Assembly (NCBI GenBank): GCA_026418275.1
Contig: JAOABQ010000051.1
Location: 39,976 to 103,975, forward strand
Direction of reading: 5' to 3'
DNA: 64,000 nt
From: Clostridia bacterium
GTDB lineage: Bacteria; Bacillota; Clostridia; Acetivibrionales; DSM-2933
In this document: positions 28,057 to 36,389 of the stretch, piece by piece
Layout of the letters: every line of letters begins with the position of its first letter
Numbering within the stretch: position 1 is the first letter of the stretch
Made by a program: the position numbers and the translations under genes
Notes under the pieces: model-generated
Database searches by the model: none
Told to the model about the DNA's origin: nothing
The model's input: the letters and a program-made list of their open reading frames with translations, nothing else

Positions 28057-29283
28057 TTAATGCAAATGCTTTCTAATTATTTGATCTAATACACTAGCCC
28101 TGTTTTTAAAGGTATGCTCCTCCAGTGTCCGCTTCTGACCCAGTTTTGCAATGTTTTCCCTTTCAACCTGATGTTCGAGGAGCCATTTTACCTTCTCAAT
28201 GCACTCATCAACCGTTTTATACGTCACAACTTCCTTATCAGGCTCAAATATATCAGTAATGTTCTTTTTATGATCCGTTATCAGGCATGTTCCTACGCCA
28301 GTCGCTTCAAAAAGCCTCATGTTTGAAGCAGACATTGATGAAATATCTATATGGTTATTAAATGTAACCTTAGAATCTCTAAGCTTCTGAAACATATCCA
28401 AACCAAATACCGGGTTATTCATATACTTTTTTAGTTTCCTGTTAACAGGCATTAGAGGAGAAGATTTAAACTTATTTATATTTTTTAAATTAGGAATTCT
28501 ATCTATAAAGCTGTCTTTTGCCCCTATGGAGCGTAAAGCACTTACAATACCGTAGGCTCCCTTTTTTGCCAGCACCCTCAAGTCGTCTTTTATCCCGAAT
28601 TCAGCACTTGGAGAAAACATTTGTATGTCTGTCATTTTAGTAAGCTTAAGCAGGATCATTTCTCTCTCCATGTGAAATTGAGAATTTCTTGAAATACCTC
28701 CTATAAAAGAAAATCCAATACTTTTTTCTTTTTCTACATTTATACGGTCTAATATTCTTGGGTCAAACGCATGATGCATCTGATAGCTAGAGTGCCCATC
28801 ATTATTAAATTTGTCTGTAAGCTCGGGAATACATGACAAAACTACATCATAGGCATTGAACACAGACTGATCCTTGTACGGAGCACCACACCACCCTAAT
28901 ATAATCTTTATTGAAGGGCATTTCTGCCTTAGTTCCTTAAGCCAGGCTTCAGTAAATGTTACATAGTCATTCATAAAAAGGATATCGGGCTTTTCTGCCT
29001 TTACCTGTTCTTCAACAATATCAAGCAGCCAATTGTTTTCTTCGAAGGAAACACCGTTTTCAACAGCCCACTTTTTTTGCAATATTTCATCATTGCTTAA
29101 AAACTCGGAAACTTCATAGCCCAAGGGTCTTAGGGAAAATCCCCAAAAATCAGTCCATCCGTATGCATCATAATCCAAGGCTTTTTTATTTTCCAAATAA
29201 CCTTGATCCTTTAGTTCGGGTCTTTTCAGGTAAAACTTGTTCAGGTACCCAAGATACGCGCTGCTAATCTTAACTAGTTTCAT
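28057..29283 (-). CDS. CgeB-like glycosyltransferase
   Basis: A 408-residue protein of the Glyco_trans_1_2/CgeB type. GWTDFWGFSLRPLGYEVSEF is in the N-domain, GWCGAPYKDQSVFNAYDVVL in the middle, and ASNMRLFEATGVGTCLITDHK plus a C-terminal ERENIAKLGQKRTLEEHTF segment complete the pattern. These proteins are GT-B enzymes found in S-layer and spore-surface glycosylation loci. It is 9 bases upstream of ugd. Donor and acceptor are unknown. Confidence 0.78.
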   Translation of the reverse strand: MKLVKISSAYLGYLNKFYLKRPELKDQGYLENKKALDYDAYGWTDFWGFSLRPLGYEVSEFLSNDEILQKKWAVENGVSFEENNWLLDIVEEQVKAEKPDILFMNDYVTFTEAWLKELRQKCPSIKIILGWCGAPYKDQSVFNAYDVVLSCIPELTDKFNNDGHSSYQMHHAFDPRILDRINVEKEKSIGFSFIGGISRNSQFHMEREMILLKLTKMTDIQMFSPSAEFGIKDDLRVLAKKGAYGIVSALRSIGAKDSFIDRIPNLKNINKFKSSPLMPVNRKLKKYMNNPVFGLDMFQKLRDSKVTFNNHIDISSMSASNMRLFEATGVGTCLITDHKKNITDIFEPDKEVVTYKTVDECIEKVKWLLEHQVERENIAKLGQKRTLEEHTFKNRASVLDQIIRKHLH

Positions 29284-29292
29284 ATTTGACCT

Positions 29293-30597
29293 CTATCTTC
29301 CTATCCCTTCATAAATCAGCGAACTGTTTTCAACCTCAGCCATATCATAAATATTTCTATAATCAAAGAACATTTTGCCCCTCATTAGTGAGGCTATCTT
29401 TAGCAGGTCAAGGTTTCTGAATTGATTCCATTCGGTCAGAATAACAAGTCCGTCGGCATTGATTATTGCATCATATTCATTGATGGCATAAAATACTTTT
29501 TCACCCAATACAAGCTTCGCATTCTCCGTTGCCTGAGGGTCATAAACTCTTAGAACTGCACCTTCCTCAATCAGTCTTTTAACAACAAATACCGCAGGAG
29601 ATTCTCTGATATCATCTGTTTCGGATTTGAATGCAAGCCCTAAAATACCCAGTTGAATACCTTTGAGCCTTGCGAATCTCTTTTTTATTTTCTCTACCAT
29701 ATATTCTTTTTGAGTATTATTGCTCTGAATTATTGCATTAATTATTGAAACATCCACGTTTACTTCCTCTGCAAACATTTTCATTGCTTCGGTATCTTTA
29801 GGAAAACAAGAGCCGCCAAAACCCGGTCCAGGATGTAAAAATTTCCCACCTATTCTTCCATCTTTCCCCATAGCATAAGCTATTTTTGAAACATCCGCAC
29901 CTACAGCGTCACATAATCTGGATATTTCATTAATAAAAGCTACCTTCATTGCTAAAAAACTGTTGCAGCTATACTTTATAAGCTCTGATGTCCTTATATC
30001 TGTAAATACGAAAGGTATTTCATTTAAATATAGCGGCCTGTAAATTCTCCGTATTGTTTCAACTGGTCTGGGATTATCAGTTCCAACAACAACTCTGTCC
30101 GGGTGGTAAAAATCATAAAGGGCCCTGCCTTCCCTTAGGAATTCAGGGTTAGAAACTATATCAAAATCATGTTTTTTGGTATTAAAAGAGGATATTACCT
30201 CTTTAATTTTTTCATTAGTACCAACTGGGACTGTACTCTTTGTTACAATAATTTTATATCCGTTAAGACTTTTTCCGATTAATTCAGCAACATTCATAAC
30301 TGCTGACAAATCTGCTTTTCCTTTTATACCCTGGGGAGTACCGACAGCAATAAAAACAACTTCTGCCCATTCAATACCCTCTGCAATTTTGGTCGAAAAG
30401 TTCAGTCTATTGCATGCCATGTTAACTTTAAGGGCTTCTTCCATACCAGGCTCATAAAACGGCATTATTCCTTTGTTCAAATTAGATATTTTATCTTCCT
30501 GTATGTCCATGCATAGAATACTGCATCCAAAGTTTGCAAGCCCTATACCTGTAGTCAAACCAACATATCCCGTTCCAATAACCGCTATTTTAAACAT
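29293..30597 (-). CDS. ugd: UDP-glucose 6-dehydrogenase
   Basis: A protein of about 434 residues. FKIAVIGTGYVGLTTG is the N-terminal NAD-binding motif, VTKSTVPVGT and EFLREGRALYDF follow, and the catalytic cysteine lies in PGFGGSCFPKDT. The C-terminal domain has GILGLAFKSETDDIRESPA. It oxidises UDP-glucose to UDP-glucuronate. The ATG at 30597 is chosen because AAGGAG lies 7 bases upstream. A longer open frame to 30696 would overlap asnB. GDP-mannose dehydrogenase is the alternative substrate class, but the motifs fit UGD better. Confidence 0.9.
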   Translation of the reverse strand: MFKIAVIGTGYVGLTTGIGLANFGCSILCMDIQEDKISNLNKGIMPFYEPGMEEALKVNMACNRLNFSTKIAEGIEWAEVVFIAVGTPQGIKGKADLSAVMNVAELIGKSLNGYKIIVTKSTVPVGTNEKIKEVISSFNTKKHDFDIVSNPEFLREGRALYDFYHPDRVVVGTDNPRPVETIRRIYRPLYLNEIPFVFTDIRTSELIKYSCNSFLAMKVAFINEISRLCDAVGADVSKIAYAMGKDGRIGGKFLHPGPGFGGSCFPKDTEAMKMFAEEVNVDVSIINAIIQSNNTQKEYMVEKIKKRFARLKGIQLGILGLAFKSETDDIRESPAVFVVKRLIEEGAVLRVYDPQATENAKLVLGEKVFYAINEYDAIINADGLVILTEWNQFRNLDLLKIASLMRGKMFFDYRNIYDMAEVENSSLIYEGIGR

Positions 30598-30638
30598 AGT
30601 GATACTCCTTAAAAATTTAATAACTGTTGTTATATACT

Positions 30639-32489
30639 TTATAAAGCTGGCTTGATAAATGCCTGTTCCCAAAGGTAAGGCATTATGGACGCCCATGCGT
30701 TTTCACCCATGGAAAAAGTTGCATTCTCATCGCTAATAACCTTATTTATTAAGTCAGCCACTACTATAGAATTTATTATATTACTGGTTTTAAAAGAGTT
30801 TGAATTAATAATATCAATAAAATACTCCTTCAAAGGACCTTTAATCCAATCTACAAACGGAGAATTAAAGCCGATTTTTGATTTTCTGTATGCTATGCTG
30901 GGTGGTAGAATTGGAGCCATCGCATCCCGTACAATTGACTTGGAAAAACCATTTCGTATTTTGGAGGACCATGGTAGGGAAAATGCAAACGACACAATCC
31001 TGTGATCCATAAATGGCATTCTTATTTCAACACTGTTTGCCATGCTGTACCTGTCATAATTTCTCAAAAGCGTAGGCAGTATGCCCATATGCGTAGATAT
31101 ATACAGTTGTTTGTTCAGGCTATCCAACTTCCTCCAGTTTTCATGGTTGAAATCCTCATGGTATAAATCACTGTATCGGTTGTTTCTGCCCAGGACATTT
31201 TTAACATGCCATTTAAGCCACAATTTTAATTTCGGTTCCAATTTTGAGAACTGGCTTGATTGCTTCGGAAAGCTATTGTTAAACGCACTCAATATCATAT
31301 TTGCTTTTGGAAGATTTATACCTGCATCATTCAATGCATATATAAAGTCAAAAGTATATCCCCCAAAAAGTTCATCAGCCCCATGCCCATCTATAGAAAC
31401 TGATATACCAGAGGATTTTATATTATTGTAAACCATCATAAATGGAATAGGGCTTGTTATATAAATATCCTCGAATAAATATAAGAATCTATCCATGTTA
31501 TTAATAAAGCTTAAAGGATCTACATTAATTATTTTACTTTTTATACCAAGGTGGTTAGTAACTTCATTGGCAAAATGCGTTTCATCCAAGGGTGTGTCCG
31601 GAAAGCTTGCAACAAAAGCATGCTGCCAGTCATTATTTATCCTTGATTCCTTACTATCCGATTTAATATGAGCCATTGCGGAAATAATAGAGCTTGAGTC
31701 AAGCCCTCCGCTTAATGCAGTACCTAAGGGTACATCGCTTCTCATCCGTATACGGCAGGCATCAAAAAACAGTTCTCTAAATGCCTCGACCTGACCACTG
31801 TATTTCTTCGGAACATCTATGAGATTGTCAAGTGTACACCACCATCGTTTAATTTCAAAATTGTAACTGTCAACAACTGCATAACTTCCGGCTGGAAAGC
31901 GCTTTATTGATTTAATCAAACATTCATCGGTACTTTCATACAAAAACATTTTCCGCTTGTTATTGATTAAATCTGTATTAGGCTCCACACAATCCATTAG
32001 TGGTAGTAATGCCTTCATTTCGGAAGCAAAAGCAATACCGTTTTTCGATTTAATATAAAAAAGCGGCTTTTTACCAAAACGATCCCGGCTAATAAATAAT
32101 TTCTGTTCTTTATTGTCCCAAATCGCAAAAGCCCACATCCCATTGAACAAATCAAGGCACTTTTCTCCCCACTCACAGTAGGCTGCTAAAATTACTTCTG
32201 TATCAGAATCACTTTTAAATATATATCCCTTACCCTTCAGCCTGTTGCGGATTTCTATAAAATTATATATTTCTCCATTAAAGGTTATCCAGTACCGCCC
32301 ATCCATATATGACATGGGTTGGGTGCCCAATTCGGACAAGTCCAATATGGAAAGCCTACGGTGCCCAAGGGTAATGTTTTTCTGATGCCACAAACCGCTT
32401 GCGTCTGGACCCCTATGAATAAGCTTGTCTAGGCAATCTTGCGCCAGCATTTTATCAATATTGCCCAGATATCCGAATATTCCACACAT
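30639..32489 (-). CDS. asnB: Glutamine-dependent asparagine synthetase-type amidotransferase
   Basis: A 616-residue class II amidotransferase. The nucleophile Cys2 is in MCGIFGY and the glutaminase loop is RHRRL-like in LGHRRLSILDLSELG. The synthetase domain has the ATP-pyrophosphatase loop GTALSGGLDSSSI. In glycan loci such AsnB homologues are thought to amidate uronic acids or other carboxylates, and the gene directly precedes UDP-glucose dehydrogenase here. That role is inferred; the sequence itself only shows an AsnB-type enzyme of normal length with both domains intact. Confidence 0.88.
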   Translation of the reverse strand: MCGIFGYLGNIDKMLAQDCLDKLIHRGPDASGLWHQKNITLGHRRLSILDLSELGTQPMSYMDGRYWITFNGEIYNFIEIRNRLKGKGYIFKSDSDTEVILAAYCEWGEKCLDLFNGMWAFAIWDNKEQKLFISRDRFGKKPLFYIKSKNGIAFASEMKALLPLMDCVEPNTDLINNKRKMFLYESTDECLIKSIKRFPAGSYAVVDSYNFEIKRWWCTLDNLIDVPKKYSGQVEAFRELFFDACRIRMRSDVPLGTALSGGLDSSSIISAMAHIKSDSKESRINNDWQHAFVASFPDTPLDETHFANEVTNHLGIKSKIINVDPLSFINNMDRFLYLFEDIYITSPIPFMMVYNNIKSSGISVSIDGHGADELFGGYTFDFIYALNDAGINLPKANMILSAFNNSFPKQSSQFSKLEPKLKLWLKWHVKNVLGRNNRYSDLYHEDFNHENWRKLDSLNKQLYISTHMGILPTLLRNYDRYSMANSVEIRMPFMDHRIVSFAFSLPWSSKIRNGFSKSIVRDAMAPILPPSIAYRKSKIGFNSPFVDWIKGPLKEYFIDIINSNSFKTSNIINSIVVADLINKVISDENATFSMGENAWASIMPYLWEQAFIKPAL

Positions 32490-32564
32490 TTTATATCCCT
32501 ACTTTATGGTAAAAGTATTTTCATTCTCATGCTTTAACTTAGTATGTCTGTACAATCTTCACAA

Positions 32565-33791
32565 TTAATTGTCTTTACCCGTGATAAAAGTGTTTTGTAC
32601 AATATCAAAACTGCCTACCATTGATTTTATTATTATACTTAATTTTTTAACCCCTATACTGACAGGAAGGTATCTATATCTCCAGCTGAAAATCCTATCA
32701 TCGTCATAATACTTTTTATTCGGCTGATAAATAATATCCTGAGCCATGTTATCCCATCTGTCATCCGGCATTAGGTCTATTACCATTCCGGCATGTGCTG
32801 AAGGCAACAGCATATTTGAACCGTGTACACCTATTATTAATACACTTTCAGCATATGTTTCACACAGCTTCCTTTCTATTTCACTGGAAAAGCTATTAAC
32901 ACGCTTGTCTTCAATCCAATCCGGAAATTCAGCAGTATTTCCAAAGCCAGCTATTGTAAACCGGGCTTTGGGAAAGCTTTTTCTTAAGTAATCAAACAGC
33001 TTACATACTTTATGCTTTTGTCGGTAGACAAAAGCTTTTTTGGTTATTGCAATCTTTAGCCTGTTATTGATTCTATATATAAGATTGTTATCCTCCCACA
33101 TCCTGTCTTCACGCCATATAAATGTAATACGGTAATTGTTTTCATCAAAAACGCAATTCCTAACATTTGTGAAATTAGTTATTTTAAAATCAGTAGGATG
33201 TGAATATGCACGGCTTAAATAAACTGTTTCAAAGCGGCTACATTCATTATTGACAAAAGCATTCAGCTTTTCATAGTAATCTAACGCTTTAGATAGCGGA
33301 ATATCAACACTCCATATTTCTGCAGCTCCTTCTGGAGCCATCCACTTAAGAAACTGAGGTATAATTATTATAAGCCCCGTATCAGGGGAATGCTTAATGT
33401 AACTCTCAGCATTCAATAGCTTTAGGAGTGCATGTCCAAATAAGAAATCAATGCAGTTCAGAATTATAGCGTTCCTGCATTCACGCATCTTTTGTATTTC
33501 AATTTTTATATCGTCTTTCTTAGGGCATTTTAAAGAATTAAGCAGAGGCTTTCCAAACCAACTTACCGTATCTGCGTCGCCTGATATCCTGGCATTCTTC
33601 AAATCAACCACAAAGGGTGTATATACTGCCTGTCCTATCGGAAGGTCATAAACAAATTCATTAGAACACTTGGAGCAGCTTGCTACGACACAAGTATGAA
33701 TTCCCTGCCATAGTAGACCCTTGGAATTCATTGCTTGGTTGCAGTATGGACAATCTAACTCATATTCTATATCAGGTTTAATTTTAATCAT
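32565..33791 (-). CDS. Putative GT61-like glycosyltransferase with N-terminal zinc ribbon
   Basis: A 408-residue protein without a confident family. The N-terminus has four cysteines in the pattern CPYC (14-17) and CSKC (about 39-42), a zinc ribbon. The C-terminal half contains VLIIGVHGSNMLLPSAHAGMVIDLMP, which resembles the HGxxxTNxLF-x-G-x-VIEL motif of GT61 glycosyltransferases (DUF563). It is the only gene of the cluster whose product is not immediately recognisable. It lies between an FkbM methyltransferase and asnB. A glycosyltransferase role is likely but unproven. Confidence 0.5.
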   Translation of the reverse strand: MIKIKPDIEYELDCPYCNQAMNSKGLLWQGIHTCVVASCSKCSNEFVYDLPIGQAVYTPFVVDLKNARISGDADTVSWFGKPLLNSLKCPKKDDIKIEIQKMRECRNAIILNCIDFLFGHALLKLLNAESYIKHSPDTGLIIIIPQFLKWMAPEGAAEIWSVDIPLSKALDYYEKLNAFVNNECSRFETVYLSRAYSHPTDFKITNFTNVRNCVFDENNYRITFIWREDRMWEDNNLIYRINNRLKIAITKKAFVYRQKHKVCKLFDYLRKSFPKARFTIAGFGNTAEFPDWIEDKRVNSFSSEIERKLCETYAESVLIIGVHGSNMLLPSAHAGMVIDLMPDDRWDNMAQDIIYQPNKKYYDDDRIFSWRYRYLPVSIGVKKLSIIIKSMVGSFDIVQNTFITGKDN

Positions 33792-33806
33792 TATACTCCC
33801 TCAATT

Positions 33807-34613
33807 TCACTTTAATTCACTTATAATTTTTTCTGATATAGCCACATAGTTTGCATACTGGAAATTATCCATCCAGGGTTGGTAGCCTCTAATATGAAGT
33901 CCTTTGGGCATTACTTTAGCTATTTTAAAGCCTGATCTGCATAATATATTATATATCTCAAGCAGGCTGAGGTGCGAGTCAAGGTTTGTACCACCATATT
34001 CAAACTGAATAAAATCTATAAACTCTCCACTCAAGTACTTTCCAAGACCCTTGAAGGCTTCCATCTCATATCCTTCAATATCAATTTTCAAAAAGAAAAT
34101 ATGTTGGATGTTATTTGATTCAATATATTGTTCAAGTCTTATTGTATCAATTTCTTCTGATTTATCTAGGTTAACCATGCATGAGGAAATGTCCCTTTTG
34201 CATAGGGAGGCTAACTCACTCTTTTCCCTGTCAAAAAATATTTCCGCTTTGCCGTTATCATTAGAAACAGCTTTTTTATTTATCAGCACCCGTGGATTGT
34301 CTCCAAACCTTCTTTCTAATTCCTCCGAGCATGCTTTTGTAGGCTCGAAAACATGAATAAGAACATCACGGTTTTCCTGAGTATCACACTTATCCAATAG
34401 CATTTTAGTATATTCACCGATATTAGCACCTATATCAAATATTTCAAGCTTTTTGCCCCCCCCCCTAGTGCTTAACAATTTAAATAAATCATTAATAAAA
34501 CGCTGCTCCCCGTTTTTTTCGAAATCGCAATAATTATTGTTCTCTATTCTGTAAAAGGCTTTTAAAAGCAAATTACGGAGTTTCGTTTTGACATAGCTTT
34601 GTTCGTACAGCAT
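33807..34613 (-). CDS. FkbM-family methyltransferase
   Basis: An FkbM-type SAM methyltransferase of about 268 residues with EIFDIGANIGEYTKML as motif I, HVFEPTKA, and FLKIDIEGYEMEAFKGL as the family signature. The ATG at 34613 is chosen because AAAGGA lies upstream of it. The frame continues open to 34658 but runs into the remnant described at 34668-34863. It is the second FkbM protein of the locus and probably modifies a different hydroxyl. The acceptor is unknown. Confidence 0.85.
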   Translation of the reverse strand: MLYEQSYVKTKLRNLLLKAFYRIENNNYCDFEKNGEQRFINDLFKLLSTRGGGKKLEIFDIGANIGEYTKMLLDKCDTQENRDVLIHVFEPTKACSEELERRFGDNPRVLINKKAVSNDNGKAEIFFDREKSELASLCKRDISSCMVNLDKSEEIDTIRLEQYIESNNIQHIFFLKIDIEGYEMEAFKGLGKYLSGEFIDFIQFEYGGTNLDSHLSLLEIYNILCRSGFKIAKVMPKGLHIRGYQPWMDNFQYANYVAISEKIISELK

Positions 34614-34667
34614 ACACGACTTTTTCCTTTCATAAAAACATATATATTTCTTAATCAAAGAGGTCTT

Positions 34668-34863
34668 TTATTGAAAGATATAGCTGTTCTGCAATGTATT
34701 CTCTTCCCTATTGTAGCAAGCAAGATTAAAATATATATCAGTATAAAACATGTAAAAAAAGCTAGACATTAATAACAGCCAATGCCTGTATCCATGTGGC
34801 GTAATAAAGTATAAAAGCGTTACAATAGGAAAAAAATGATAACCTCAAAGGAACTAATAGCAT
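34668..34863 (-). pseudogene. MBOAT O-acyltransferase N-terminal remnant
   Basis: This gap between two genes is not empty. On the minus strand, an ATG at 34863 followed by one frame change in a run of seven T at about 34825 gives SSFEVIIFF and then PIVTLLYFITPHGYRHWLLL and FFYMFYTDIYF. That is the start of MBOAT (AlgI/DltB-type) O-acyltransferases: membrane segment, PxxYR motif, second membrane segment. The reading frame then decays and stops at 34668; the remaining 400 or so residues of the family are absent. An O-acyltransferase gene once stood here and was largely deleted. The identification rests on this short motif order. Confidence 0.5.
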
Positions 34864-34883
34864 TTTGAACTCACAAGGAATGA

Positions 34884-35675
34884 TTAATTAGGTTTTTTAA
34901 AGTGGAACAGTCCAGTTCCAAACCTCATATTTTTATCATATTTATCATAAAGCTGCTTGCCGTATATATACTTTTCTTCCTTTAATTCCATTCCTTCAAA
35001 CAGTGTCAATACGTAATCCCTTGTAAAGGTTCTGTGAGCATTAAAATTTACAATGTTTTCAGCATTTACAGGCACTGAAATTAAAAGGCTGCCTCCCGGA
35101 CTGATAACCCTTTTTAACTCGGCAACCGCTTTCTCACTGCCGAAAGGATCAATATCGTCTCCATATCTTCCAAGACCGATGTGCTCTATTACACAAAGGG
35201 AGGATAAGGATTCTATGCTGTTATTCTCAAAAGGAAGCTCTAATATGGAGCCCTTTTTAAAATACAGGTTTTCCAGCTGTATATCAATGGGCCTTATATC
35301 AATCATTGTAACAGGCACAAATTGAGAAAGTATCCCGACTGTGATAACAGATGAACCAACGTCATAATGATGACTAGGCTTTATTTCAAATACCTTTGAC
35401 GCACCCCAAGTATCTTGTAGAAAATAGATAGCATCAATAGGTGTATATTTCAGCTTATCTCCAAGGCACGGGTATATATACTTTTTGGATAGTATAAAAC
35501 TGTCATTATGAGCCAATTTCTTATATTTTCTATAGTCGAGCAGAAGACCCATATATCTCTTAATAAATTTGAACGGGTTGTAATTACACTGTTCCCTTAA
35601 AGCACTAAAGGAAGTAAAAGCAACTCCAACTAAATTTCTCGCCCAATCTTGCTTTCTAAGATATTGTTTTAACAT
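34884..35675 (-). CDS. DUF268-like methyltransferase-fold protein
   Basis: A 263-residue protein with HYDVGSSVITVGIL in place of SAM motif I, then ELPFENNSIESLSSLCVIEHIGLGRYGDDIDPFGSEKAVAELKRVISPGG, the signature of the DUF268 family. Such proteins have a methyltransferase fold but no established reaction. The last residues are LFHFKKPN. It shares the GRYGDxxDP pattern with the protein at 26138-26926, so the locus carries two members. It lies 36 bases downstream of another methyltransferase gene. Confidence 0.65.
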   Translation of the reverse strand: MLKQYLRKQDWARNLVGVAFTSFSALREQCNYNPFKFIKRYMGLLLDYRKYKKLAHNDSFILSKKYIYPCLGDKLKYTPIDAIYFLQDTWGASKVFEIKPSHHYDVGSSVITVGILSQFVPVTMIDIRPIDIQLENLYFKKGSILELPFENNSIESLSSLCVIEHIGLGRYGDDIDPFGSEKAVAELKRVISPGGSLLISVPVNAENIVNFNAHRTFTRDYVLTLFEGMELKEEKYIYGKQLYDKYDKNMRFGTGLFHFKKPN

Positions 35676-35711
35676 TAAACATCTCCATGTCCTAAATTTT
35701 TGCTACTTGGC

Positions 35712-36365
35712 TCAGTACTCAAAAACTATATCCTTCTTAGGATAAACCCTTATGATATCATTCTTAACTTCGAAGCTGTATCCGGGTCTGTGACTTCTAA
35801 TGAAAGACTTAAGACTGTCAAGTGTAGGGTAGTCATTCGTTCCAACAAAAAGCCTTGCATCGTCGATTAATATAACATGATCTTTTATATTATGATTAAA
35901 TATGTTTAGTAGTTCATTCATAATAGGGGTTTCAAGTTTGCCTTTTGCAGTCTGCTCACCGGAATAATGTCCATCAAGCCAAAATAGAATTCTTTCATTA
36001 ACCGAATTCAGAACAACACTTATCTTTTCTGAGCTGTCTCCTTGAAGTAGATTGATGTTTGGGTAATTTTCAAATCTTTTCTGAGCTTTTAAATAAAGCT
36101 CTTCACTCAGCTCAATTGAGTACAGCTTAGTAAAATTTCTTCTCATTGCATAGAGCATGTCCCCCATAAAGGTGCCTGTTTCTACGAGCACATTTGCCGA
36201 GAACCTATTTGCATAATATTTTATAATCTTTTGTTTTACTATATGGGGAGGCGGAACCGGATACCCCTCTTTTTCCCATTTGCTAAAAACCAAAGCGTTT
36301 GATATTTTTCTTTTTATCCAGTAAAGAATATAAATCTTTTTTAGTGAATTTTTTAAATTTGTCAT
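35712..36365 (-). CDS. Class I SAM methyltransferase, glycan-cluster type
   Basis: A 217-residue protein with NVLVETGTFMGDMLYAMRRNF as motif I, LYSIELSEELY as motif II, and ILFWLDGHYSGEQTAKG, a pattern of the class I SAM methyltransferases that occur in polysaccharide loci. The N-terminal 35 residues are basic and may contact the membrane. It is 24 bases downstream of the Wzt gene. The substrate is unknown; methylation of a terminal residue of an ABC-exported chain is one possibility. Confidence 0.7.
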   Translation of the reverse strand: MTNLKNSLKKIYILYWIKRKISNALVFSKWEKEGYPVPPPHIVKQKIIKYYANRFSANVLVETGTFMGDMLYAMRRNFTKLYSIELSEELYLKAQKRFENYPNINLLQGDSSEKISVVLNSVNERILFWLDGHYSGEQTAKGKLETPIMNELLNIFNHNIKDHVILIDDARLFVGTNDYPTLDSLKSFIRSHRPGYSFEVKNDIIRVYPKKDIVFEY

Positions 36366-36389
36366 AAAAACCCCCGATAATAATGGATA

